Part shown: positions 17,163 to 24,659 of the stretch, in pieces
Position numbering within the stretch: the stretch's first letter is position 1
How the letters are laid out: each line of letters starts with the position of its first letter
DNA from: Paracoccaceae bacterium
Lineage (GTDB): Bacteria > Pseudomonadota > Alphaproteobacteria > Rhodobacterales > Rhodobacteraceae
Assembly: GCA_902573175.1 (NCBI GenBank)
Contig: CACGIS010000010.1
Span: forward strand, 1 to 33,299
Length of the DNA stretch: 33,299 bases
Direction: 5' to 3'
The notes under the pieces: generated by a model
Databases searched by the model: none
What the model was told of the DNA's origin: nothing
Seen by the model: the letters and a program-made list of their open reading frames with translations, nothing else
Made by a program: the position numbers and the translations under genes

Positions 17163-18317
17163 TTAGGCAATTATTACATCATCAATCGATTTTGGATGGG
17201 CCGTAAGAGGTTCCCACCCGGTTTCGGTCATAATTACGCTATCTCCGACTTGAGCTCTAAAAGTTTCTCCTGAAACAGACCCGTCCACTGCAAAAACCAT
17301 TCCTGGTTCCAGAATGGTTTTATCTCCAGTGACCAATTGAGGTTTTTCCAAAAAGCTGAAGCCTGTAGCGCGGCCACAACGAAAAGGATAATTAAAACCG
17401 GCATCTTGAATTACTGTTGCATAAGCGGCGTGTACGCTTTCTGCTGTCACACCCGGTTTAAGGACGTCCAAGGCCGCTTTCTGACTTGCTATGGCAACTT
17501 CATAAATTTTGATTTGAGATTTATCAGCAATTCTATCAATCCAAAAAGTTCTATCGAACCCAAGTTTAAATTTGTGAAAATTTGTCATACCACAGAAACA
17601 AAGAAATACCGGCTCACCGGTTTGCATTATTCGCGTGCTGGCTCTGTGGTGAGTTTTAGTGATAGCGTCCCCCGATGCCATGATTTGTAAAAAATGAGTA
17701 TTGGGTGACATAAATTTGTCTTCATATTCACTTTCTAAAATATCAGCTGCTTTTCTGGTACCAGCATTCGATGTGGCTATCGCAACTTGGTATTCCGCAA
17801 CACCGTGGCTTATAGCTTCACGACCAGCTGCCATCATTGCGGTTGCAACTTGACCTGCATCACGTGCAATTTTCAGTTCTTCTTCTGATTTTATCATTCG
17901 CATGGTACTTAGAATTGGAGTTGCGGATGTAATTCTGTCGTATGACACCTCTACATCTATATATCTCCTAACGATCGGAGGCATCTGATCTGGCTCAATA
18001 GCTATACGCTTGGATCTTTTTAAAACTTTTGGAAGTTCTTCTCTCCACTCATCTCCCATACCGTCATTCCACGCTGATATTCGATCTACGCAAGCAGTTT
18101 CCTCAGCTGTATTGAGATCTATCGTAGGAGTTATAAGCAGAGTGCCATAGTCTATTGAAATAACCAGTAAGGTTGGCCGTCCAAATTCCATATGAAGATA
18201 GTCATAATAGCCGCACAAGTAGTAAACGTTATCTTCATCCGTTATTATTGCTGTATCTATATCATTTTCTTGAAGCTTATTTTTTAATTTGGATAGTCGG
18301 CTTTCAAAAACTGTCAT
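17163..18317 (-). CDS. Creatinase / ectoine-hydrolase-like M24-fold C-N hydrolase
   Basis: A 384-residue protein with the two-domain pita-bread architecture: N-terminal creatinase domain (SRLSKLKNKLQENDIDTAIITDEDNVYYLCGY) and C-terminal M24 domain. Start 18317 is preferred over the longer frame because its ATG overlaps the upstream stop (ATGA) and AAGGA lies about 11 bases upstream. The His pair at 223-224 (THHRAS) fits the catalytic His of creatinase, but most metal ligands of M24 aminopeptidases are missing: the GHG motif is GRA (315-317), the EPG motif is DGS (345-347), and the last Glu region reads VGDS. This pattern fits metal-free creatinase or DoeA-type hydrolases better than Xaa-Pro peptidase. 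It is last in the cupin-M20D-M24 operon. Confidence 0.85.
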   Translation of the reverse strand: MTVFESRLSKLKNKLQENDIDTAIITDEDNVYYLCGYYDYLHMEFGRPTLLVISIDYGTLLITPTIDLNTAEETACVDRISAWNDGMGDEWREELPKVLKRSKRIAIEPDQMPPIVRRYIDVEVSYDRITSATPILSTMRMIKSEEELKIARDAGQVATAMMAAGREAISHGVAEYQVAIATSNAGTRKAADILESEYEDKFMSPNTHFLQIMASGDAITKTHHRASTRIMQTGEPVFLCFCGMTNFHKFKLGFDRTFWIDRIADKSQIKIYEVAIASQKAALDVLKPGVTAESVHAAYATVIQDAGFNYPFRCGRATGFSFLEKPQLVTGDKTILEPGMVFAVDGSVSGETFRAQVGDSVIMTETGWEPLTAHPKSIDDVIIA

Positions 18318-19465
18318 ACCGAATTTGATCCTTCTGTAGAAAGGCGGTTTTTTGCAAGATTGGCCCAAAAATCTGCACCAATTGGTAAAAGATCATCATT
18401 AAAATCATAATCGCTGGAATGGAGCGGTTTATTGTTTGCTCCATCTATCCCATTTCCAAAAAGGAAAAAACAACCGGGTACGGCATTACTGAAATGGGCA
18501 AAGTCCTCTGAAAAACTCATAGGTTTACAGTCAGTGACTTTAAGGCCACTTTTTTTTGCAGTTTTTAAAACTGCTTCGGTGGGTTTGATATGATTATTTG
18601 TTTCTATGAATTCAGTTTCAAAAGACACTTCAATTTCAATGTCATGTGCAGATGCTATACCACTAGTAATTTGGTGCAAGAAAAGTTCTATCTTTTTTCG
18701 ATCATCGGGTCGCCTTGTTCTTACATCACCCTTCAGAATAGTTTCACCAGGCAGAACATTTCTCTGCCCATTAGAAATAAATTCAGTTATTGAAACAACT
18801 GCGCCTGATCCAGAAGCAATTCTTCTAGAGATAATAGTCTGGAGAGCTTGGACAACCTCGGTTCCAATAGTAATAGCGTCTCGACCTAATTGCGGCATTG
18901 AGGAGTGTCCCCCCATACCCTTAATTTTTATTTCAAAGAGGCTTTCAGAAGAACAAATTACTCCAGATCGTGTTAATAGTTCTCCAGTTGGAACTCCTGG
19001 AAGGTTATGCATGCCATAAATTTCTTGCATGGGAAAATTTTCTAATAAACCCTCATCCATCATGGCTTTAGCGCCTAAACCAAGCTCTTCATTGGGTTGA
19101 AAAATAAAAACTATAGTTCCACTGAAATTTGCATTTTTAGAGAGTTTATGCGCAGCCCCCAAAAGCATAGTCATATGACCATCATGTCCACAAGCATGCA
19201 TAACACCTGTATTATTCGATACGTAATCGTGAGTGTTTGTCTCCCGAATGGGTAGAGCATCCATGTCGGCCCTTAGCCCGATGACTTTATTTCCTTCACC
19301 TGAGCGAAGGACGCCAACTATTCCTGCACCAGAATGAACGTCTAATCCCAGTTCTTTTAAATAACCAATTATTTTGTCTTTGGTTCTTTTTTCTTTGAAA
19401 CCAAGTTCTGGGAATCTGTGAAAGTCACGCCGAATTTCTACTAAATTTTCGGATTTCAAATTCAT
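18314..19465 (-). CDS. M20D-family amidohydrolase (hippurate / N-acyl-amino acid type)
   Basis: A 383-residue metalloamidase. Metal ligands are visible: HACGHDGH with Cys92 and His94, Glu126-Glu127 in FQPNEELGLG, His153 in GMHNLPG, and a late His in NKPLHSSDYDF. The RRDFHRFPELGF start and GLRADMDALPI near residues 63-73 place it in subfamily M20D, which cleaves acyl groups from amino acids (hippurate, IAA-amino acids, N-acetyl-diaminopimelate). The N-terminus MNLKSENLVEIRRDFH is normal for the family. Its stop overlaps the M24 gene start by four bases, so the two are translationally coupled and probably act on successive intermediates. Confidence 0.93.
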   Translation of the reverse strand: MNLKSENLVEIRRDFHRFPELGFKEKRTKDKIIGYLKELGLDVHSGAGIVGVLRSGEGNKVIGLRADMDALPIRETNTHDYVSNNTGVMHACGHDGHMTMLLGAAHKLSKNANFSGTIVFIFQPNEELGLGAKAMMDEGLLENFPMQEIYGMHNLPGVPTGELLTRSGVICSSESLFEIKIKGMGGHSSMPQLGRDAITIGTEVVQALQTIISRRIASGSGAVVSITEFISNGQRNVLPGETILKGDVRTRRPDDRKKIELFLHQITSGIASAHDIEIEVSFETEFIETNNHIKPTEAVLKTAKKSGLKVTDCKPMSFSEDFAHFSNAVPGCFFLFGNGIDGANNKPLHSSDYDFNDDLLPIGADFWANLAKNRLSTEGSNSV

Positions 19466-19508
19466 TGAAGCTATCTAAGAAGATTTACTGCGCTACTGGC
19501 ATGAAATA

Positions 19509-19538
19509 TCTGCGAGGAAACTTATAAGACCTCGCAGA
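19509..19538 (-). terminator. Hairpin between the cupin gene and the M20D gene
   Basis: A perfect 9-bp stem TCTGCGAGG / CCTCGCAGA with a 12-base loop, 12 bp after the cupin stop. On the minus strand it is followed by TATTTCAT, a poor T tract. It may act as a partial terminator or transcript stabiliser, raising cupin expression above the two hydrolases. Confidence 0.5.
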
Positions 19539-19550
19539 CTTCCTGGTATA

Positions 19551-19907
19551 TTATCCAGCGTCGCCCCAAATACCGTGAAATTCATACGCGATTGCTTTTG
19601 TATCGCCAACAACCCATGCGTCATGCCCAGGGTCGATTGAATATGCATCTCCTGCAGTGTAGGTGATTTCTGAGCCATCATCATGGCGGCAGGTTATTGT
19701 TCCTTCTACTATGACTCCCAGATGCTTGGCCTGGCAACTTTCAGTGCCCACTAGTGGCTTTATGTCTTTAGACCATACCCATCCTGGTTGCGCTGCAATT
19801 TTCATAACTCTATTACCGCCCACGTTTACAATTTCTACTTTAGCGTTGTTGGGTTCCATTACTTCAGCCGCTTCTGTTGCAAAGGTCTTTTTTTCAACTG
19901 ATGACAT
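19551..19907 (-). CDS. Small single-domain cupin protein
   Basis: A 118-residue protein of one cupin barrel. Motif 1 is around KHLGVIVEGTITCRHDDG and motif 2 around AGDAYSIDPGHDAWV (residues about 83-97), with His near 62, 74 and 95 as likely metal ligands. The start has a good GGAG-type site (AAGGAGAAAG about 6 bases upstream). Single cupins of this kind act as isomerases, oxygenases or ligand-binding helpers; no specific reaction is evident. It is the first gene of the cupin-M20D-M24 operon, 85 bp from the M20D start and separated by a hairpin. Confidence 0.88.
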   Translation of the reverse strand: MSSVEKKTFATEAAEVMEPNNAKVEIVNVGGNRVMKIAAQPGWVWSKDIKPLVGTESCQAKHLGVIVEGTITCRHDDGSEITYTAGDAYSIDPGHDAWVVGDTKAIAYEFHGIWGDAG

Positions 19908-20117
19908 ATTTCTTTCTCCTTATATACTTACCAAATCTTCGCATAAAAAATAAAGTTTCCAAAACTTTATTTTTCTAAAACTAACATCGTATTTGGAAAG
20001 TAAGTGAAATATGCCTGCAAAATAAAATATAAAATTTATCTTACTATCTGAAATTAGTTTTATTTTTTTATGCTTACTATAATTTAAAGTGATATTTTAC
20101 AATTGAGAGTATTGGAT

Positions 20118-20531
20118 ATGAAACTCAAACTGCACCATATAAACTTGTGTACCTCCAATGTGAAAGATATGGACAAATTCTATCGAGAAGTTTTGTGTCT
20201 GGGTGATGATGAACCTAGTAAACTACCACCAATCAATCAAAACCGTGGATTAGTGGGCGATGTTTCATTTGTTACTGATGGTGATGTCCAGATGCACCTC
20301 ACAAAAAAAGATATTCTGAATTCTTTTCGTTCGGGCCAGACAGTGAACCCTTTGGAACGTGGACATATAGCCTATAGAACTGATGATATTGAAGCCTTTA
20401 AAGTTCATCTTGATGATTTGGGTGTTCCATATTCGGACTGGGGAAGTGATGCCGTAAAAGGGTGGCATCAGGTTTTCTTTTATGATCCTGAGGGAAATGT
20501 TATTGAGGTTCACCAAATAGTAAACAATTAA
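20118..20531 (+). CDS. VOC / glyoxalase-fold protein
   Basis: A 137-residue protein of two beta-alpha-beta-beta-beta modules. The metal residues typical of the vicinal oxygen chelate family can be placed at LHHINL (His near 5-6), GHIAYRTDD (His near 85) and GNVIEVHQ (Glu near 132). The ATG at 20118 is preferred over a TTG at 20103 because the protein then begins directly with the first strand. Members include glyoxalase I, extradiol dioxygenases and fosfomycin-type transferases; this one resembles generic lactoylglutathione-lyase-like proteins. It is a single gene with AT-rich DNA on both sides. Confidence 0.88.
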   Translation: MKLKLHHINLCTSNVKDMDKFYREVLCLGDDEPSKLPPINQNRGLVGDVSFVTDGDVQMHLTKKDILNSFRSGQTVNPLERGHIAYRTDDIEAFKVHLDDLGVPYSDWGSDAVKGWHQVFFYDPEGNVIEVHQIVNN

Positions 20532-20793
20532 ATTAATCCAAAGTTACCAGCTATTCTTGATTTTTTAAAAGTAGCGAGTTCGGCAATGTTGGTGGAACAT
20601 CTGATTAAGACTGGAGAAAACCCGACCCCGCTACACGTATAGAATTTCGGAAAACATCTATTGATACAACGATTCTAGTTTAAATTATGATTGACTTTTT
20701 ATAGGTGACTAAAATTTGAGCGCTGAAACTTAATTTGAAGCCAGTATAGAAAGTTTTATCCTTCTAATCCTAATTTTCAAACCTCACTAAGAT
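20532..20793. other. 262-bp intergenic stretch without visible genes
   Basis: Between the VOC gene and the 56-residue protein. I see no coding frame with a ribosome site, no tRNA-like fold and no strong hairpin. Confidence 0.5.
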
Positions 20794-20964
20794 TTAGTGT
20801 ACTAACTGTTTCGACTCATAGACAAACTTTGCATCATCAAAAGTTTGTAGAATAGTTTCTATTGCATGGGCTTCATTATACGCAAAAACTAGTTGGTCAT
20901 CCACTTCTTCATAATGGCCATTAACGTATCCCACCAAATAAGGTTTGAGTTCTTTTTCAAGCAT
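20794..20964 (-). CDS. Small soluble protein of unknown function
   Basis: A 56-residue acidic protein starting MLEKELKPYLVGYVNGHYEEVDD. The ATG at 20964 has GGAG 7 bases upstream, which supports real translation; a TTG further upstream lies inside that leader. The pattern (two short strands, an acidic turn, then a helix around EAHAIETILQTFDDAKFVYESK) suggests a compact alpha/beta protein. It lacks a membrane segment. I do not recognise a family. It stands alone 180 bp downstream of the acyl-CoA dehydrogenase stop on the same strand. Confidence 0.65.
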   Translation of the reverse strand: MLEKELKPYLVGYVNGHYEEVDDQLVFAYNEAHAIETILQTFDDAKFVYESKQLVH

Positions 20965-21148
20965 CGTTATCTCCAACAATTATCTTTTATACAGTTAATG
21001 GAGTAATTTGGATCAATTTGGGTTTTGAATGGGACGGAATTCAGTAATGAAAATAACCAAAAAAAGCTATTTTTGAATATTTCTTTATACACATGGATGG
21101 CAAGTATTTCTGCAAGTGCCACGAAAAAAAGAACTTCAAAAGTTAAAC

Positions 21149-22309
21149 TTAGAACGACCGTGGCATCCCAAGAACATGTTCTGCAATATATGATAAAATT
21201 AAATTGGTAGATATAGGTGCTACTTGATAAAGTCGGGTTTCTCTAAACTTCCTTTCGATATCGTATTCGTGAGCAAAACCAAAACCGCCATGGAACTGAA
21301 TACAAGCATTTGCTGCCTCCCAACTAGCTTTTGCAGCCAGGTATTTTGCCATATTTGCTTCTGCAGCACAGGGTAAATCTGCATCGTAAAGTTGGGATGA
21401 TCGATATCGCATTAAATCTGCAGCTTCAATTTCGATATAAGCCTCCGTTATTGGAAACTGAACTCCCTGATTTTGACCAATTGGACGCCCAAATACCTCT
21501 CGCTGACTGACATAAGAGGTAACTTTGTCGGTAAACCAATAGCCATCCCCTATGCATTCTGCTGCTATTAAAATTCGTTCAGCATTCAATCCTGTTAAAA
21601 TATATTTAAAACCGTTACCTTCTTCTCCTATCAAGCTTTCTGAAGGTATTTCCAAATTTTCAAAAAATAACTCGTTTGTCTCATGATTTACCATGTTTTT
21701 AATTGGACGAACGGTCATACCAGACTTCATTGCAGACTTTATATCCACTAAAAAAATTGACAAACCTTCAGACTTTTTTGTGACTTCTTCTAGAGGAGTG
21801 GTTCGCGCTAGAAGGATCATCAGATCTGAGTGTTGAACTCGGCTGATCCACACTTTTTGGCCATTAATAACGTAACGATCGTCCTTTTTAATGGCTTTTG
21901 TTTTGATCTTTGTTGTGTCTGTTCCCGTTGTGGGTTCTGTTACTCCCATAGACTGGAGCCGTAATTCACCACTCGCAATTTTTGGTAGATATTTTTCGCG
22001 TTGCTCATTAGAGCCAAAGCGAACGAGAGTACTCATATTATACATTTGACCGTGGCAGGCACCTGAGTTCCCTCCGGCTCGATTAATTTCCTCCATTATT
22101 ACTGTTGCTTCAGTAAGGCTGAGGCCGGAACCTCCGTAATCTTCAGGAATTAATGCGGACATCCAACCTTCTTTTGTAAGAGCATCGACAAAATCTTCTG
22201 GATAACCTTTTTCGGCATCAATTTTTCGATGATATTCTGGAGGGAACTGATCACATAAGGCTCTTACACCCTGTCTAATTTCTAGATATTTATCTTTAAA
22301 ATTTTCCAA
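21149..22309 (-). CDS. Acyl-CoA dehydrogenase
   Basis: A 386-residue flavoenzyme. Signatures include ALIPEDYGGSGLSLTEA near 52-68, MGVTEPTTGTD near 121-131 (FAD/substrate loop), QKVWISRVQHSDLM, FGRPIGQNQGVQFPI and a C-terminal HGGFGFAHEYDIERKFRETR. The usual MCAD catalytic Glu position in the C-terminal YQVAPISTN segment is not Glu; Glu244 in NAERILIAAE matches the isovaleryl-CoA dehydrogenase-type base, so a branched or short acyl-CoA is more likely. The start is TTG at 22309: an in-frame TAA lies five codons upstream, no ATG lies nearby, and the N-terminus is full length. No good ribosome site is seen. It follows a 37-residue membrane-peptide gene by 28 bp. Confidence 0.93.
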   Translation of the reverse strand: MENFKDKYLEIRQGVRALCDQFPPEYHRKIDAEKGYPEDFVDALTKEGWMSALIPEDYGGSGLSLTEATVIMEEINRAGGNSGACHGQMYNMSTLVRFGSNEQREKYLPKIASGELRLQSMGVTEPTTGTDTTKIKTKAIKKDDRYVINGQKVWISRVQHSDLMILLARTTPLEEVTKKSEGLSIFLVDIKSAMKSGMTVRPIKNMVNHETNELFFENLEIPSESLIGEEGNGFKYILTGLNAERILIAAECIGDGYWFTDKVTSYVSQREVFGRPIGQNQGVQFPITEAYIEIEAADLMRYRSSQLYDADLPCAAEANMAKYLAAKASWEAANACIQFHGGFGFAHEYDIERKFRETRLYQVAPISTNLILSYIAEHVLGMPRSF

Positions 22310-22337
22310 TGTGATGCCAATTTAGTTGCTTGCCAAT

Positions 22338-22451
22338 TTAATAAATACTTTGACCTATAAAATAAACAATACCAACTCCAGCGCCCATAATTAATGAAAT
22401 TAAAATAAAGCTGATAGCTAAGCCTTTTAAATTACCTTTTTCTTCAGACAT
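22338..22451 (-). CDS. 37-residue single-pass membrane peptide
   Basis: ATG 22451 opens a 37-codon frame: a charged start MSEEKGNLKG followed by one hydrophobic helix from residue 11 to about 32 and the end GQSIY. AAAGGG lies about 12 bases upstream, a little far. Composition is clearly that of a small membrane protein rather than random AT-rich DNA. It is immediately upstream of and co-directional with the acyl-CoA dehydrogenase, and may share its transcript. The family is unknown. Confidence 0.6.
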   Translation of the reverse strand: MSEEKGNLKGLAISFILISLIMGAGVGIVYFIGQSIY

Positions 22452-22798
22452 TTTTTCTAAACCCTTTCAAAAATTTGATTAAACAATATTAGACCTCTTA
22501 AAAAGGTCGATAGTTTAGCTTTATATCGCATAGCGCGTTGTAGCACCAACGGCGGGCATTGAGTTATTTAACCATTACATTCTTCATTTGATCTATTATC
22601 ATATGTTTAAGTCTTTTAACTTTTTTCCTCAATAAAACTTTTCGTATCAAAAAAAGGTAAGCTTATAATTTGAAGAAATTGCCTGACCAGCTGAGGATTC
22701 AGGGAAATTTGATTTTTTTTATTAAAGAATAAATGAACGTTTTTATTTTCAAAATATTTCTGCTATATATATCCTACCAATAGTAAAAAGAAGTCATT

Positions 22799-22900
22799 AT
22801 GTTAAAGGTTTTTAGCTGGCTCCGAAAGGAAGTCCAGTATCAGCGACTGGCTTACGGTAACTTTTATAGCTGGTACATAAAAAAAGATTACAGAAAATAA
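22799..22900 (+). CDS. 33-residue basic aromatic peptide with its own terminator
   Basis: ATG 22799 opens a 33-codon frame, MLKVFSWLRKEVQYQRLAYG followed by a tyrosine- and lysine-rich tail ending KKDYRK. It has three aromatic clusters and a strong positive charge, could form an amphipathic helix, and lacks a classical signal. AAGAAG lies 6-10 bases upstream of the ATG. The stop codon directly abuts a perfect 13-bp terminator hairpin, so a short transcript ending here is very likely. It could be a true small protein or the coding-like part of a small RNA. No family recognised. Confidence 0.55.
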   Translation: MLKVFSWLRKEVQYQRLAYGNFYSWYIKKDYRK

Positions 22901-22932
22901 AAATAAGGGCGGTGGGTGAACCGCCCTTATTT
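22901..22932 (+). terminator. Strong Rho-independent terminator
   Basis: A perfect 13-bp stem AAATAAGGGCGGT / ACCGCCCTTATTT with a 6-base loop GGGTGA, A-rich before and T-rich after. It is the strongest hairpin in the window and follows directly on the stop of the 33-residue frame. The A/T flanks would let it work on both strands. Confidence 0.9.
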
Positions 22933-23065
22933 ATTTCTGTGTCACCTGAGCCAGAATCCGGTTTTTACAAAGTTGCTGAGATCAAAACTCATTTTGCAAA
23001 CTTGAAATTATGTGATATTAATAAATCAAACTGGCGTAGACCGGAATAAAAGGCAGGAAACAGGA

Positions 23066-23149
23066 ATGAAGAAATCTCCGAGGTGGCGTATCGCCATAGC
23101 TCTAAGCGCTCTTTCAATTATATTTGTATCAGCGGCTTTAGCCGGGTAG
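23066..23149 (+). CDS. 27-residue hydrophobic peptide
   Basis: ATG 23066 opens a short frame MKKSPRWRIAIALSALSIIF followed by VSAALAG and a stop. AGGAAACAGGA upstream offers a good Shine-Dalgarno (AGG 9 bases before the ATG). The basic start, hydrophobic core and ALA-type end look like a signal peptide or a one-pass membrane peptide. The glycerate kinase gene begins 123 bp downstream on the same strand. It may be a functional small membrane protein or the remnant of a larger secreted one. No family recognised. Confidence 0.5.
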   Translation: MKKSPRWRIAIALSALSIIFVSAALAG

Positions 23150-23272
23150 TTTAGACGTTTAAATACAACTACTATGTGGTTAACGTATTGGGTTTTTGTA
23201 AAATAAAATTCAATTAGGTATTACTATTGTATAAATTACTTTGCTTAAATTTTAATACAGCAGTGTGAAAAT

Positions 23273-24538
23273 ATGGAAAACAGTGATAGAGACATTTTAA
23301 GACAGTTGTTCAAAGCAGCAGTAGACGCTGCAGATCCAAAAATAACTTTAAAGTCAAATTTACCCACACCGCCAAAAGGGAGAACTATTGTTATAGGTTG
23401 TGGAAAAGGGGTGGCCCAAATGGCTTCTGCTTTAGAGCAATCTTGGGAAGGTGATTTGAGCGGAGTTGTAGTCACTCGTTATGGTTTTTCGGATAATTGT
23501 AAAAAAATAAAGGTTTTGGAAGCTGCTCACCCGGTCCCTGATGAAAATGGATTGACGGCTACTAAATGCATTTTTGATTCATTAGAGGGATTGACCGCCG
23601 ATGATCTTGTAATAGCGCTAATATGTGGTGGGGGATCAGCATTATTACCATCTCCACCGCCCGATTTTAAATTATCAGATGAGCAAGAGCTAAATAAAGT
23701 ATTACTGAATTCTGGTGCTCCAATCGGCGTGATGAACGCCATAAGAAAGCATTTTTCTCAAGTTAAAGGTGGTCAGTTGGCGCTTGCTGCGTATCCAGCG
23801 CCAGTGATAACTTTAGTTGTTTCTGATGTTCCTGGTGATGACCCCGCTCAAGTCGCATCTGGGCCGACAATAGCCGACCGGGTTTCAATACAGGATGCGA
23901 TTTCATTCATTAATGGTTATAAAATTGGCATACCTAAAAATATCAAAGATTATTTTGAAAAAGAAGATATGAATATTCCCTCGATCAATGACCAAAGATT
24001 TTCCAAAAATGAGGTCAAAGTTATTGCATCTTCTAAAATTTCTCTATTAGCAGCCGCAAAAAAAGCGGAAGAATTAGGTTTTGAATCATATATCTTATCA
24101 GATGCGATTGAGGGAAGGGCTTCGGATATCGGAATAATGCATGCTGCGTTAGCAAAGTTTAGTAAAGATGAAAATACAATCTTTCGAAGTCCCGCAGTTA
24201 TATTATCAGGTGGCGAGACGACTGTAGAAATACTTGGTAAGTCAGGCCGCGGTGGAAGAAATACCGAATTTTTGCTGTCCTTTGCATTATCTATTGAAAA
24301 TGAACCAAATATAACTGCTTTAGCCGCTGATACTGATGGTATAGATGGCTCAGAAAGCAATGCTGGTGCTTTTTGTGATGGGAATACCGCGCTAAAGATG
24401 CGTGAAAAAGGATTTAATCCTAGAATGCATCTTATACAGCACGATGCTTGGACTGCATTTAACGCCGTTGACGAACTTTTTAGTCCTGGACCAACAGGAA
24501 CAAATGTAAATGACTTTAGGGCTATCTTATTGAGTTAA
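23273..24538 (+). CDS. Glycerate 2-kinase (MOFRL / DUF4147 family)
   Basis: A 421-residue cytoplasmic kinase. The N-terminal domain shows IVIGCGKGVAQMASALE near 39-55, AAHPVPDENG near 84-93, CGGGSALL at 118-125, KGGQLA near 165-170 and VVSDVPGDDPAQVASGPT near 182-199. The C-terminal MOFRL domain carries LSGGETTVEILGKSGRGGRNTEF and DTDGIDGSESNAGAF. These are diagnostic for ATP-dependent glycerate 2-kinase, which links glyoxylate and serine-type carbon to 2-phosphoglycerate; older records call it hydroxypyruvate reductase (TtuD). It may share a pathway theme with the aminotransferases and SHMT-like enzyme here, but they are not in one operon. Shine-Dalgarno is weak. Confidence 0.94.
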   Translation: MENSDRDILRQLFKAAVDAADPKITLKSNLPTPPKGRTIVIGCGKGVAQMASALEQSWEGDLSGVVVTRYGFSDNCKKIKVLEAAHPVPDENGLTATKCIFDSLEGLTADDLVIALICGGGSALLPSPPPDFKLSDEQELNKVLLNSGAPIGVMNAIRKHFSQVKGGQLALAAYPAPVITLVVSDVPGDDPAQVASGPTIADRVSIQDAISFINGYKIGIPKNIKDYFEKEDMNIPSINDQRFSKNEVKVIASSKISLLAAAKKAEELGFESYILSDAIEGRASDIGIMHAALAKFSKDENTIFRSPAVILSGGETTVEILGKSGRGGRNTEFLLSFALSIENEPNITALAADTDGIDGSESNAGAFCDGNTALKMREKGFNPRMHLIQHDAWTAFNAVDELFSPGPTGTNVNDFRAILLS

Positions 24539-24659
24539 TGGTTAGAGGTGGTAATAAACTTTTCAATATTATTTTTCCACATCTTACTTATTGTTCAGCG
24601 TTGCTCATCATGTCGTGTTGTGTCAAAAGGCTAGAACTACGTGAATAGAGGATAACGAA

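Noticed and set aside
21025-21210. 61-codon plus-strand frame at the 3' end of the acyl-CoA dehydrogenase
   Set aside because: It starts at TTG without ribosome site and runs antisense into the conserved end of the dehydrogenase.
22497-22513. Small hairpin GACCT...AGGTC
   Set aside because: Only five base pairs with an A/T loop and no T tract. Such repeats are expected by chance in AT-rich DNA.
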